Positions 37,606 through 51,093 are shown, counted from the stretch's first letter. The stretch is DNA of 64,000 bases from Primula veris (GCA_963682055.1 OY821740.1:36352795-36416794); one strand, 5' to 3'. Notes: generated by a model not told the origin, from the sequence alone. Program-made: numbers and translations.

Positions 37606-39569
37606 AAGCAATATTAAATTTGTTTCTCTCACCTAAAGCTGTGTTCTTATTTTTTTCTCCCTCTCTTAATAATTATAAGTCATTTCCTATATTTTCTTGT
37701 GGTGATTATTAGCGTGTTCATCATTTTAAAAGACAAACTTTTGTGGTTTTTTAAGTTGAGAATGATAGAAGCTTTAAGTTGGATAACCAGGCTTTTCTTA
37801 CTTGACCGCAGAAAACCAGATTATTTGTTTGGTTGGACTTTTTAAAGTTAGGGGTTTTGCGAACAAGATAGTAATAGGTTTGGTTAAATTGCTCAAAAGC
37901 AGAACTTTTTTGTGTATATATATAAATATATATTTTTTAAGTTATTGGTATCAGATATTTATTGTCATGTTTTAAACTTACATTTAGTAAAAGGGTTGTA
38001 TTTGTACATGGACTGATCAGCCCAATCATACGATGTTCGTAGCGTGTGGGACTTATGTTATGGGCATGGCACATGTGTGTTATTCGACTTGGCTATACAA
38101 TCTTAAGAAAGAAGCTAGTCAAGTGTCCACGTTGGTGCAACCCCGAAGAAGCTAGGCTTATTGGAATAAGGACGACGTGAAAGCAAAAAATGTGTAAAAC
38201 GGCTAGCAGGCAGAGAGATCCTCGCAATTCTCCCTCCATACTACTTATAGCGGGACCGAATTTGGAGACAAATTCAATTTTTATTTTTTTTTATGTTGGT
38301 ATGAGATTGTTTTTGAAGGCAAAATTTGTCCTTATAACTTGAAAGTACTATTTAAACTTTTAAAGATCGTGCATGGTGATGTTTGACTTGTGATGGATAA
38401 CTAATTATGTTTTTGATTTTCATTTTGAGGTTTCTGTCTCCTAAGCTTACTTTCGAGCTTTTAATTTGGTGTCAAGTGTATTCCATGGTTGATGGCTGGA
38501 CAATTATTGCGGTTCTTTTGTGTTATTTTTTGTACCATGTTTTAATTAAACGGTTCTGTAAATATGTGCCCCGTCCCACATAACAAAGCACATGTTAAGA
38601 TAAATCTAATATGAAAATAATCATTTACATGATAATAGAGTTTAATGTAAGAATGTGTAATAACTATCACTATAATTATTATTGTGAGATTTCAAAATTT
38701 AAACCTTTCGTGTATACATGGAATGGAAGTGAAGATCTTGGTTAATCAAAAACAATTAGTTTCGAAACAAATCAAAGACACAAATTAGTAACGAAAAAAT
38801 TATGTACAAAACAATACATATAATTTACAATACAATAAAACTCAAATAAAATTATAGAATCCTAGATAAGAATATCCTAAACTTAAATATTAATTAAAAT
38901 AATAATTTTTTTTACTGATTTTAATATATTTTATGTGACAAGATATTTTAAAATTATTAACAAAACAAAAACCCCGCCTAAGTAAAGTTGAAAAATTTCC
39001 CTCCGAAATTATAATAGAATAATAAACATTAAATGTAAACACAACATTTTACTTTATAATTGAAAATTAAACATATGTAATGAATTTGGATTAGCAATAT
39101 CTAATATTGTAGCAAAATAATAAATGCAAATTATATAAATGATGTTATTCAATGCACTACCTTATTTACAAGATTTAATATAATTAATGTTAAATCAAAT
39201 CATTTACATATTATTAGTATAATTAAAAGGTAAAAGATGTATTGGATAACATTTGAATATTTGATACTCTAAATATGTGCCCTACGTTACATCATACATG
39301 TTAGCTTTTCCTTGAATTAAAAGATACATTATTTGAATAATATTATTTTAGATTGTATTATTTAAATATGAATATAATTTAATATAAATTAAATTTTGTT
39401 ACGGAATTATGACGGGAATCTGTGCCGTTTTTGTTTAAAAGAAAAGTCAAATAAATGTTTGTATATTTTAATTTAAATATAATTTAGTATTTTAAAATAA
39501 TTTATATCATAGGATAGGAGTAGTTTACAAGTAAATTGTGTCGGAAATCCGTAACTAAAAAATTACCTA

Positions 39570-39782
39570 ATTTTTCCCGTTCGCTTGGGTTAACATTGTG
39601 TCAAAATTGTGATGATTTTCAGCCACATACTTTGTGACGGATTAACAATTCCGTCACAATTACCTAGTGACAATCACCTTGGTTATGAATTTTATTGACG
39701 AAACAATCCGTCATACAACTGTCAGGGATTTGGGTGATTAGTGACGGATTATTCCCTCACGGGTTGGTTTTTTTCTTGTAGT
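39570..39782. mobile_element. CACTA-type terminus fragment
   Basis: The sequence ends TTTTTTTCTTGTAGTG, which is CACTACAAGAAAAAAA on the other strand. It is preceded by several subterminal GTGACGGATT/CCGTCAC words, the pattern of CACTA (En/Spm) termini. No matching left end was found nearby, so it is a fragment. Confidence 0.6.
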
Positions 39783-39879
39783 GATATAATTTGTTTTTTC
39801 TAATAAGAAAGATTATTAACATTATTAACCATTTTTCGTTGTTGGTTAGTAAAAGAGAAATTGTTTTGCAGTTACATAT

Positions 39880-41478
39880 CTCCAGCAGCGGAGTCAGAAA
39901 CTATATCGTGGGGTTGCTAATTACGAGTTCTTATTTTTTGGGGTTGCAAAATTCAAAGTTTCTTATTAATGGTAATTTTTTAAAGTTAAATTGCAGGGTT
40001 GCGACAGTAACCCTTTGTTACTAAAGTGCTCCACCCGGACTGCGAGTTTCTCTCGTGGATATAAAGCCTCGAATGTGGTACCTTGAGATTTGATGTCGCA
40101 CCTTCTGACATTGAAAAAACTTAATCAACCGGTGATCTTTGTAACTCGAAGTAATGATATCGATTTCCGAAACTATCATTTGTTTCTAAAAAGTAAGATG
40201 TCAAGTCTTTTTTTTTAATAAGGGAAGATGTTAAGTCTAGATTTAGGTATCTTTGACGGTTTAAAGATGCAGCAAGAAAGCTGATATATTTTAGTATAAA
40301 TTAATAAAATATACTATTTTTGAAATTAAATTAATAAAAACATATCTAAAAATTTATAATTAACAAAAATATATCCAAAAGTTCATACACTAATTAGTGT
40401 ATGAAATAAACAAATTAGAGTATGAACTTTTGGGTATGTTTTTGTTAATCATAATTCATATACTTATTTAAATAATTAATATCCATAGTTTTTAACTTCA
40501 TACACTCAATTCACGGAGTTCATACACTTATTTTTCAATCTTATACACTAGTTAACAAATCCAACCCTTGTCCGTTCTCCGATCTCAGACTATCATGTCG
40601 TCGTCGTGGGCCTCTCTTTCGATAACCGCTTCTCCGTCGGCATCAATCTCGAGTTTTCGACTTCGCCGCCCACTCCGACGGATGTTTCCGTCTCAATTTT
40701 CATGAAAGAGAGAGATCAGATAGAGTGAGGGGGAGAAGGAGAGAAAGATCGAAAAGAGAGAATGGAAAGGACAGAGAGATTGGAAAGAGAGGTGAAGGAG
40801 GAGAGATCGGAGAGAGGGAGAAGGAGTATGAGAGAGATCGGAGAGAGAGAAGAAGGAGAGAGAGTGAGAGGAGGAGAGAGAGGGGAAAGAGATAGGGAGG
40901 TTGAACGATGTTTTTGTTTTTTATTAATTATTAATTGAATATATGTTTTTAATAATTTAACCTTTTTAGATATATTTTTGTTAATATAATAGGTGTATGG
41001 TATATTTATATTAATTACCACTATATTTTATTAAACTTTAATCACAAATATTCCTTTAGTGGAAATCTAAGCTCCAACACCAAATGTTACATTCAATTTT
41101 CTTCCTTTTATTTGTGAGCATCTCTTTCCTACGGACTTGGTCTTTGCTTTCAGATTTAACCCTTTCCTTGATGTTACTTAATATCGCTTTCAAAAAGTTT
41201 GATGATTCTTTCTACCCTCTATTTTTTCAAATTGAAAACCAAAACTGTACATACAATCTAATTACTAATATAATGCTTGCCGAATGAATTGTTAACTTTA
41301 TACTAATAGAATTTTTATAATCAGCTATAAGATATCCGAGGTTTTTTATGAACTAAAATGCAAACTGAATTTGTGCACGGATATTCATTCTATAGGTCTA
41401 TCCTTGTATTAATTTAACTAATTAAATGACAAGCTAGTTCATAAAAATTGTAAATTCCTGGCTCCGCCCCTCTGGCAG
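39880..41478. mobile_element. hAT-like element directly upstream of ABCB
   Basis: The left end CTCCAGCAGCGGAGTCAGAA and the reverse complement of the right end, CTGCCAGAGGGGCGGAGCCA, are related inverted termini of the plant hAT 'GGGGCGGAGCCAG' kind. The flanks share TACATAT (39873-39879 and 41479-41485), giving a 7-8-bp target duplication. The element is about 1.6 kb, contains the inverted-repeat segment at about 40290-41010, and ends 128 bp before the ABCB start codon. It has no coding sequence of its own. Confidence 0.65.
40290..41010. repeat. Nested inverted-repeat segment with GA-rich centre
   Basis: 'aaaacatatctaaaaattt' with 'attaacaaaaatatatccaa' on the left reappears inverted on the right as 'gatatatttttgttaat' and 'atatgtttttaataat'. 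The centre contains a purine-rich run of mostly GAGA (about 40702-40903) and the perfect palindrome TTCATACACTAATTAGTGTATGAA (about 40391). It is probably a second MITE inserted in the hAT-like element. Ser/Pro-rich minus-strand frames here come from the GA repeat. Confidence 0.5.
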
Positions 41479-41606
41479 TACATATGCAGATGGATTAGCG
41501 CTTCTTTAAATGCCAAAGACGAGAGAACAACTTCTAACATATATATATCAAGAGTTCTATGTTTTTTTTTCTCCATTAGGTATATAATTAGTACTCAGAG
41601 ACTATC

Positions 41607-44600
41607 ATGAAGAAGGATAGTTTCGTTGTTTATTTCCTTAGACACGCCGATAACTTTGACAGGTTACTTATGTCTCTTGGGTTAATCGGCGCAGTTGGGG
41701 ATGGCCTATCGATGCCAGTTATCATGTTGATGACAAGTAAGTTAATGAACAATCTTGGAAATGGAGATAAGCTCACATTTCTGCACAATATGAACAAGGT
41801 CTCTCTCACTTTCTCTACTTGTACAATATACATAAATATTTATATATACGCACACATGTATACATAATGTATAGTATAATATTTAGCCTGCATATAATTT
41901 TTCATTTTCACTAAGAGATTATAGCAACTAGTAACAATTTTGTTTGTCACGAACGAGTGTCCTAGTATATTTATGTTTAATGATTTGATGAAAATTGGTT
42001 GTACCACAGAATGCGGAGATCTTACTATTTACCTCCTGTGGGATTTTGTTGGCTTGTTTCTTGGGTAAGTTAATAATTTCCGTGGACGTCGGTTTTAATA
42101 TTTTGTATAATTTCTTTCTTAGGCAATGTTTTTTTTGTTTTGTATGGGGTGAATTTTTGTAGAGGGGTATTGTTGGGCAAGAACAGGAGAGAGGCAAGCC
42201 AGGAGAATGAGAATGAAATACTTGAAAGCAATTTTGAGACAAGAAGTGGGTTATTTCGATATCAGAGCAACAACTACTACCACTCAAGTAATAACTAGCG
42301 TCTCCAGTGACAGTCTTGTTATTCAAGATACAATAAGTGAAAAGGTACTTTGAAAACATTACTCCTATCCGCAATTAGGATCAGGATGATGATATAAGCA
42401 GAGGCTATTTGACACAAACTATTGCAAGGACTCGCTGAGGGTATGAAGGTGGATCAATGACCGAGTCTCTGCCAGAGTGTGTGACAAATTGCTTCTGCTT
42501 ATATCATTACTCTTAGCACCAATAAAATCCGTAGAAGTGTCATCTGGATTTTGTTAATTGGTCACAAAGATGCACAACCGAGAATAGATAAAAAATGACT
42601 TAAAGAAGTTTATCAGAAAAGCCATAAATTTTAGTAGTTTTATGATTTTATGTTATAACTCCATCTTACGTTTTTTGAGAGCTTGAAATTAATTTTAATT
42701 TGTCTAGATCTTCAACAAGCTAACGTGAGTTACACACAAATAGATAGATAGTTCGAAAATTGCACATTAAAAGTTCATTTCATCCGCTCATTCCACGTGA
42801 ATCACGTTATGGTTTCTTGATATATGCTTATGATTTCTCATGCTAGTATGTACATCATCAAAATTTTAAAAACCATTGATCGACGTACTCTACTACTCTT
42901 TGTGTTAACATAGCATAATATATATGAATTGTTTACATAAATGGAAAACAGGTACCCAACTTTTTAGCCAACATGTCAATGTTTGTTGGTGGGATTCTCT
43001 TTGGCTTTATATTGCAATGGAAGCTTGCCTTGGTGGCATTCCCCTTTATATTAGTGCTAGTGGCCCCAGGTTTCATGTATGGACATGTCTTAATTGGTTT
43101 AGCCAAAAAGAACACGGAGGCGTATAGTAAGGCAGGTGGAATAGCGGAGCAGGCGATTGCATCTGTGAAGACTGTCTACTCGTTCGTGGGTGAGGAGAAG
43201 GTCGTGATGGAATTCTCAGAAGCGCTTAAAGAGATGGTTAAAGTGGGGAGAAAACAAGGAATAGCAAAAGGGATAGTGATGGGGGGAAGTGGCCTTTTAT
43301 TCGCTGTATGGGCCTTCATATTTTGGTATGGAAGTAGATTGGTGATGTATCATGGAGCTAAAGGAGGGAATGTGTTCGCCGTTGGGGTTCTTGTCGGCCT
43401 TGCTGGACAGTTAATATCTTTATTCTGGCCATGTACTATTTTTCTACTAATAATTAGATTGATTAACACCAACCGATAATTTTCATATTTCGAATTTAGG
43501 GCACTTGGTTCAGGATTATCAAATGTGAAGTCATTCTCTGAGGCCTCTTCAGCTGGGGAACGTATTGTGGAAGTAGTAGAAAGAGTTCCAGAAATCGATT
43601 CTCAAGACGAAAAAGGAGAGGTTTTAGCGCAAGTTTTGGGTAAATAATTATGTTTTTCTTGTAAAAGTGCACATTACATTATATGTGTTGTCTCAGTCTT
43701 GAATATAAGTACAAGCATTGCTATAAATGTGTTCATTTTATGTAGGTGAGGTTGAATTTAAGAACATTGAATTTCAATATCCATCAAGGCCAGCCGATGT
43801 TGTCCTAAGAAATCTCTCCCTCAAAATACCTGCGGGAAGAACACTAGCCTTAGTAGGTGGAAGTGGTTCGGGAAAGTCCACCATCATTTCGCTTCTTCAA
43901 AGGTTTTATAATACAAGTAAAGGGGAAATCAGAATTGATGGTGTTGAAATTGACAAGCTTCAGCTCAAGTGGCTGAGATCACAGATGGGCTTGGTGAGTC
44001 AAGAGCCATCACTATTTGCAACGTCTATTAAGGAAAATATTATGTTTGGTAAAGAGGGAGAAGTCACAATGGAAGAAATACTAGAAGCTTCTGAAAAGGC
44101 AAATGCCCACACGTTTATATCCCAATTTCCACAAGGTTATGATACTCAGGTATTTTACGGTTTTTACCCAGTTTAATCAATTTAGGGGTCTTCTATTTTA
44201 CCAACAAGTCTTTCTTGAAGAAAATTATTAACATTTTTTGAGTTCTGTAAGGAATGTTCTTCGACTCTTTTGGGGAAATATTTAAACATATTTTGCTGCT
44301 TACACGAACACGAACACTATCAGAATTTTCTGTTTTCAAGACTTCATATATAGTCTTTCAACATTGGATAGGAACCTTTTCTTTTGCTTATCTTGTGGTA
44401 ACTGTACTCTAAAAGTTGCTACTTTTTAAAGAGCACTTCTTAGTTCTTACACGATTCTAAGGGTTTAAATCATAACTTTTCTGAAGTTTATTAAAACATT
44501 TATTTTCATAGGTGGGTGAGAGGGGAGTACATATGTCAGGAGGCCAAAAGCAAAGAATCGCAATAGCAAGAGCTTTGATAAGAAAACCGCGTATCCTCCT

Positions 44601-47282
44601 CTTAGACGAAGCCACAAGTGCATTGGATTCAGAATCCGAGAGGAGAGTACAAGAAGCACTTGATAAGGCTGCTTCGTGTATAACTACAGTCATGATAGCA
44701 CATCGTCTTTCCACCATTAGAAATGCTGATATTATCGCTGTGATCCAAAGTGGACAAGTAGTCGAGATTGGTTCACACGACGATCTATGCAAAAACCACA
44801 CTGGCATTTATAATTCTCTCCTTAAACTACAACAAGTGAAGGTTAACATTACTTCTGATCGTGAAGAGGAGCCTAATTACCATTATTTGGATGCAAATGG
44901 TAGGGATCGTGATTCAAACTTTGAGCAGAACTCATTCACAGGTGAATATTTTATATATAAATATAATCAAGTCCTCCTATACTCACAGTTTCAAGAGGCA
45001 ATGATATTTCCTTTGTTTTGAGAAGTCTTCTTTGGAGATAAAAAAAACTCTCTTTTAATCGTTTAGGGCCAAAAAAGTAACTTCCTTGAAAAGGTTAAGG
45101 TTACGTTTTCACGATATTTCTGAATATTCAGTTGCAAATAATAACTTACTTCTAAACATAAATTAAATATATCTTTGAATTGATTGACGAAACATTGATA
45201 TCGAAGTCGTCACCATGGAGGCTTGTTATGTGGAATAACTATGCTTTTATCATTTAATAAGAAAGTAGTCTTTTGCTGACAAAAATAAAGTTCAGTTATC
45301 ATGCTTGTTTACCCATTTCTAACAAGACAGTCTCTTTAACAGAGCCTGTGAAACCAAGAGCTCCAGATGAAGATAAACAAAGAAAAGACCCAAAAACCGA
45401 AACGCCGCCATTTCTGAAACTAGCTCTCCTCAATCTCCCAGAACTGAAAGAAGCACTCACAGGGTGTTTAGGTGCCGCTATAGCAGGGGGAATACAGCCT
45501 TTATTTGGGTATTGCATGGGCAACATGGTTTATGTTTTTCTGTTACCAAACTACAGCGAGGTGAAAAAAGAAACTGAGAAATATTCGCTTATATTCTGCG
45601 GTATAGCCGTGGTCTTGGTGGTTGTCAACATTTTACAGCACTCAAATTTTGCTACCATGGGAGAATACTTGACTAAAAGAATAAGAGAGAATATGTTGGC
45701 CAAAATGCTTACTTTTGAAGTGCAGTGGTTTGAACAAGAAGAGAACTCTACCGGCGCTGTTTGCTCTAGGCTCGCCAAGGATGCAAATTTGGTAACATTA
45801 TGATTTTTTTTCAATATTTACTTCATAAATCGGCGAACACTCGCCTTGTATTTTATTTCAAAACATTACTAGTTTAGCACTTGGGTGCATCTTAAATTCC
45901 ACCACTGTGTGCAGGTTAGATCTTTGATTGGGGATAGGATATCTCTTCTTCTACAAACATTGTTTCTTGTACTCGTTTCTTCCACAATGGGGATAATAAT
46001 TGCATGGAGGCTTGCTGTAGTCATCATTGCAACCCAACCCGTTATCATAGTTTGCTTATACGGGAGAATGGTCCTATTAAAAAAAATGTCCAAAAATTCT
46101 ATAAAATCACAAGAAGAAAGTAGCAAGCTAGCGGCAGAAGTTATTGCAAATATACGAACAGTAACTTCGTTCTCTTCTCAAACCCGTATTCTGACGATGT
46201 TTGAAAAGGCCCAAGAAGTCCCACGACAAGGGAGCAACCGACAGTCGTTGTGTGCAGGTGTTGGGTTGGGTATTTGTCAAGCCATCATATCTTGCAATTG
46301 GGCTCTCAGCTTCTGGTATGGAGGTAAACTAGTTTACGATGGGCTTATTGCAACCAAGGCTTTGCTCCAAACATTCCTGATGTTGGTCAACACAGGGAAG
46401 ATCATTGCAGATGTAGGGTGCATAACGTCTGACTTGGCTAGAGGCTCCGATGCTGTAAACTCTGTCTTTTCAGTGTTGAACCGCCATTCAAAAATTCATC
46501 CGGATGATCCAAAAAGTTACCAACCCCTTACAATAAAAGGTCACATAGAGTTTTGTGATGTGGATTTCGTTTATCCTTCTAGGCCTAATGCTGTTGTCTT
46601 TCAAAGTTTATCATTAGTGATTGATGATGGAAAATCAATGGCTTTAGTTGGACCAAGTGGGTCTGGAAAGTCAACAATCATCGCGCTAATTGAAAGATTC
46701 CATGATCCCGTGCAGGGATATGTTTTGATCGACGGTATAGATTTAAGGTCGTACAAGCTAAGGAGTTTGAGAAAGCATATGGCAATGGTAAGCCAAGAAC
46801 CAACTTTATTTAGTGGTACAATAAGAGAGAACATTATGTACGGAAATTACGAAAAGGCTGATGAATCAGAGATTATAAGCGTGGCCAAAGCAGCGAATGC
46901 ACATGACTTTATCACACAGCTTAAAGACGGATATAACACATGGTGTGGAGAAAAGGGGATACAACTATCGGGAGGACAAAAGCAGCGTATTTCTATTGCT
47001 CGTGCCATTTTGAGGAATCCATCAGTGTTGTTGTTAGACGAGGCTACTAGTGCACTTGATGGACCAGCAGAACGAGTGGTGCAAGATGCATTAGAGCGTT
47101 TGATGAAGGAGCGGACAAGCGTTGTTGTAGCTCACCGATTGAGCACGGTACAAAATTGTGATCAGATCATTGTGATGGATAAAGGGGCCGTCGTGGAGAG
47201 AGGGACACACACTACTCTACTGGAGAAAGGGAATCAAGGAGCCTACTTTTCTTTGATCAGTCTTCAACAAAGAGTTGAATAG
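41607..47282 (+). CDS. Full-size ABCB transporter, ABCB15-like
   Basis: Nine exons (41607-41798, 42010-42064, 42163-42344, 42952-43409, 43500-43639, 43746-44149, 44512-44941, 45331-45791, 45915-47282) join in frame to 1,229 residues, the normal size for this group. The order is TMD1-NBD1-TMD2-NBD2. The N-terminus has [20 protein letters not shown], as in ABCB15-type proteins. NBD1: Walker [10 protein letters not shown] (about 381), signature MSGGQKQR (about 485), Walker [14 protein letters not shown]-loop AHRLST. NBD2: GPSGSGKST (about 1020), [27 protein letters not shown]. Both ATP sites look complete, so it should be a plasma-membrane exporter. ABCB members move auxin and specialised metabolites. 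Its place between two P450s and a diterpene cyclase makes diterpenoid export a reasonable hypothesis. Exon 4 ends in an unusual GTTAAT donor. The exon 8 start could alternatively be a few codons later. Confidence 0.92.
42389..42507 (+). other. miRNA-precursor-like hairpin in ABCB intron 3
   Basis: Two 46-nt arms (42389-42434 and 42462-42507) pair at about 38 of 46 positions with no bulges, joined by a loop of about 27 nt. The outer 14 bp (ATGATATAAGCAGA) are perfect. Size and scattered mismatches resemble a young plant miRNA precursor or a very short foldback element. It matches no conserved miRNA that I recognise. Confidence 0.5.
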
Positions 47283-48848
47283 CACCAGAATAATGTCATA
47301 CCAGCCTTTAGTTTTTTTTTTTCAGAACTATATGTTGTAAGAGGCGAGTTTGTTTGTTTTGTAATACTAACCATTTTTTTTCGATTTTATACACCGTGAG
47401 CCATCCCCAGACCTGACCCAAATCTAAAATTGAAGCCTTCCTAATATCTGAATTTTCGTTAAGTAGAAGATTGCTTGCAACTAATATATCCTGAATGCTT
47501 ATAAACGAATTAAATTTATTTCATTGGTGGACAAATCCATACAAAAGCGAAGTTGCAACAATAATAAAATTAATATATGAATATGTATAAATTCAACTTG
47601 TTTAACATAGCTTTTTTAAAATTTTAACGCAACTAAAACCTATTAATTATGAAATGTATCTATCCCATATAAACAAATAAGCTAGGTGAAAGACTAGATG
47701 CAATAATAGATCGATATTTGGTATAAAATTTCTCACCTTCAAAAACATCGACCTTGCACCTTTTAGAATACTTGTTTTCCTGATTTTATTACAAAATAGA
47801 AACAGATTATGCAGGGAGTTTGGAAGCCCCAACCCAACCTTAAAAGTTCCTTCTGTAAGTTCTTTTCCTGAAATGAACACAAAGGTGCTTGAAGTTTGCC
47901 ACTAACAATTACTAAAATGTCATTTAGGTCTTATAATTTGAGCGATTAAGCTTTTATTGTTAAAAAGAATACAAAATTAACTTCTTTCTTTTACGATTGG
48001 GACCAATCCAGGTAAATTTAAGAACTTATTAACTTTATATTGCATTACAGAAAGATTCAAAACCAACTAGAAATCCTTGAAACTATTGAACCACTTTGAT
48101 ACTTGTCTTGCAATTTTATTTTTAAATTTAGCTAACTATTTTTACGACTAAGCTATTGTTGCTGCCATCAGAACAACCGCCTCTAGAGGATATAATTGGT
48201 TGCAGACGCAGTGTAAACCCACTCATTTAAATGAGCTGAGCCCAATGACGAATTGTTGTTGAGTCGATAAACAAACTGCCCTACTAACCTCAGTCTAGGA
48301 CGTAAACTAAGTCAGGACCGGTCCCTAACATGTGGCGAAGTCGAGAGTCTAGACCCTGGATAATAAAGGTCCAACATCTGAGGGTCATTTATCTCTACCG
48401 TCAGCATTGTATTATATATATCACTGGCAACAATTTTCCCTAATACACACTTGACAAAAATGCCACAACAAGCTCACTCCTTGCTTCCCCAGATGTTGAC
48501 ACGTGTCCTTCGCCAACATTAACAGTGTACGTATACCCTTTTCTGCCTTTCACTCCCCTTCAGCTTTGATGCTTCATTTCTTTCTCTAACTTCATCATAG
48601 CGAATTAGCGATGATTCAACTGAGCAGAAGCTACAGTAGCCTGAAGCATACATGGGCCTAGTATTCACTATTTCTGGACATGTCAATGATAATTTATGGT
48701 TATACATTTAGTTTTTCTTCTCTTTCAATTTTTCTAAGTTTTCAAGTAGATTTCAAAGTCTTTAATATATCATATTCAGCACAGCCGGAGTTGTAACTTG
48801 CAAGAAAAAGAATAAAACTGGAGCCAAAAATACACAGAAATAGTGTGT
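47283..48848. other. Intergenic between ABCB and hAT element
   Basis: AT-rich, with no recognisable gene. A GC-richer patch near 48290-48370 ('gtcaggaccggtccctaac') looks like a transposon end but has no partner that I could find. Confidence 0.5.
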
Positions 48849-48856
48849 GAAAAAAC

Positions 48857-50590
48857 CAGTGTTTTAAATAGCGTTATCGCTACCATAGCGTTTTTTCGAG
48901 AGAAACGCTAAAAGCGCAAATAGCGTTGCTACATAGCGCTTTGCGGTGTAATTTTTTGCTCATCATAATATGTGCAAAACAATTGATAGTAACTATCTCA
49001 ATAACTAAAAAGCAATGTATAATTACTATAAATAGAACTGGTCCACCATATTAGATCTTAAGATGTGATCTACTTTTCTAATTTCTACTACTGTCATCTT
49101 ATTTCTTTGGTAGCATCTTTATAGAGTCGGAGATTTCATAATCCAGTCCAAGCCTCTTATAATTACAATTATTTCTACTACTGTCAAAGCTTCGTGCTAT
49201 GAAAGTACGACTTTGCTTTCTGAAACAGAGTCAGTTTTGCTAAAGACGACTTTGTTTTTTGAAGTACGAGGCTTGGGCTGGGTTAAGAAATCTTGGACAG
49301 TATAAAAACTAGTTGCAGACATCTAGTTGCAAAATAATCCTTCTACTTCTGAAATTTCAAGAGTCAGTACAATATACAGAAACATGCGTTGTCACTGTTG
49401 CTAAAGGCAAACATTGTGAACTGAAGGCTATCTAAATGTGGGACGGGACATATTCTATATAAGTGAAGAAAAACAGAACTACAACAATTATCAAGTCATG
49501 AATTTGGTAATGCTTTTCATGAGCTGCTTCTGTTTTCTTATTCTCTAATGAGAATTGAGAAGCAGCTAAATGGTATTGGTAAGTCAAAATATAGCCCATT
49601 CTCATCTGGGGTGTTTTCTATATCAAATTTGAGACTGCTCACTTGCTCCTAAAGCATGTTTTGCATTCCTATTTATTACAAAATATTTTCATAAATACTG
49701 ATCACTGGTGTATGTAGCAGAATCTCTATTCTTTTCTTGAGTGATTGTTCAAGCTTTGCCTTTTTGCTACTTTGCTTAAAAAAAGATTACAAGCTATACA
49801 GCATTCGGATATATGGTTTAAAAGCTAGCATTTCTTGGTCTTATGAGACTTGTTTGGTTACATTCCTTAACCTCATCTTTTTTTCTTTTATAATTATAAG
49901 CTGCACCTCATTTGGATGACCAGCTTGAAAAGTGAGTTTTTCACAACTTGAGGATGCTACAAGGATACAGTAGCTGAACCTAACTTCTTCCACTCGTTTA
50001 ATAAGCTAGTTTAGTCTCTTAAAATCCAGAACCAAACAACACTTGGCTTGAAAAAAGCAATTCTTGTTTGCCAAAAGCCCAAAACTTAGCAGTTACAAAC
50101 TTTATTCTTCTATTCAAACATGTAAATAACTCTTCAAAATAGACGGGAATCGACAGATTTTCCCCTTTAAATTTTTTGCAGGTTTTACTTTACTACTTTG
50201 TACACCAAATACGCCAACTTTGACAAAATATATCAACTTCAGTATTTCTGAATATTTTGTAAACTCCGAAAAACATCCGTATTACTGTTCTATCCACTGT
50301 CCTAGGCAAAAACATTCATATATTTACAACCAAATCCCCAAATTTCCCAATTACAGGATTGTTTGGTTGCATATTATAGAAAAAAGGATGGATTTTTCAA
50401 GTTAAGAGGACAAAAACGGCTTTAACCATACCTAATATTTGTGGAATAAAATTAAAAGGTAGGAGATTACAATATTCAGATCAATTGTGACTGATAAATG
50501 ATAAATATTGGGATTTTATTCAAATTTGTGTAAAATAAATAGCTAATAAAAAAAGTGGGTAAATACCTCAAAAACCCATTACAATATATT

Positions 50591-50640
<50 letters not shown>

Positions 50641-51016
50641 GGAAAAAAGAGTGACCTGCAGAGGATGATTCCTCCATGATTCAGATTAACAGTGGCCGGA
50701 GAGATGAAGAGAGGTGAGAGCGATGATTGTTTGGAAATTGGAATTGGCTGTACTGTAGTTTAGAACTTTAGAGAGATGGTGAGTTTCTAAAGTTTCTGTG
50801 TTAAACGATGTAGTTTAGGTTTTTAACAGTTGCTATTTTTTTATTTTTTTTAAAAACTTGCTATTTACGCTATTAGCCCAATATTTCGCGATTTTTGCGC
50901 TTTTGGTCTCTATAGCGCGATTTTAGCGCAATACCACCCAAAATCGTGATTTTTCGTTGTGTTTTTTATCAAAAAAACGCTATTTCGCGCTACGTAGCGC
51001 GAATTTTAAAACAGAG
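48857..51016. mobile_element. hAT element, 2.16 kb, perfect 8-bp TSD
   Basis: The left end is CAGTGTTTTAAATAGCG; the right end reversed is CTCTGTTTTAAAAT. It is flanked by a perfect 8-bp duplication, GAAAAAAC, at 48849-48856 and 51017-51024. Both ends carry subterminal clusters of TAGCG/CGCTA words, typical of hAT elements. The interior (about 49.0-50.8 kb) has no transposase that I can read, and contains an (AT)n tract (50595-50637). It ends only 77 bp beyond the stop codon of CYP71D and forms its 3' flank. Confidence 0.85.
50595..50637. repeat. (AT)n microsatellite inside the hAT element
   Basis: An alternating AT run of about 43 bp. Confidence 0.9.
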
Positions 51017-51093
51017 GAAAAAACAACTTGTTCTTTTATTATTAACGGTAAATAGATAACTTTGAGACACACACACACACACACACTTAACAC

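Larger units (their letters stand above)
34862..39872. other. Intergenic, transposon debris, no gene seen
   Basis: About 5 kb between the CYP81 promoter and the element before ABCB. It contains a hairpin MITE (35941-36152), a pair of LTR-like repeats (36219-37605), an inverted copy of the 4.6-kb repeat family (about 38830-38910), and a lone CACTA-type terminus ending at 39782. A GC-richer stretch at 35500-35680 has an open frame but no recognisable protein. Confidence 0.5.

Noticed and set aside
40716..41021. Ser/Leu/Pro-rich minus-strand frame
   Set aside because: A by-product of the GAGA-rich tract.
44457..46834. Several minus-strand frames of 64-116 codons
   Set aside because: They are antisense shadows of the ABCB nucleotide-binding and membrane exons.
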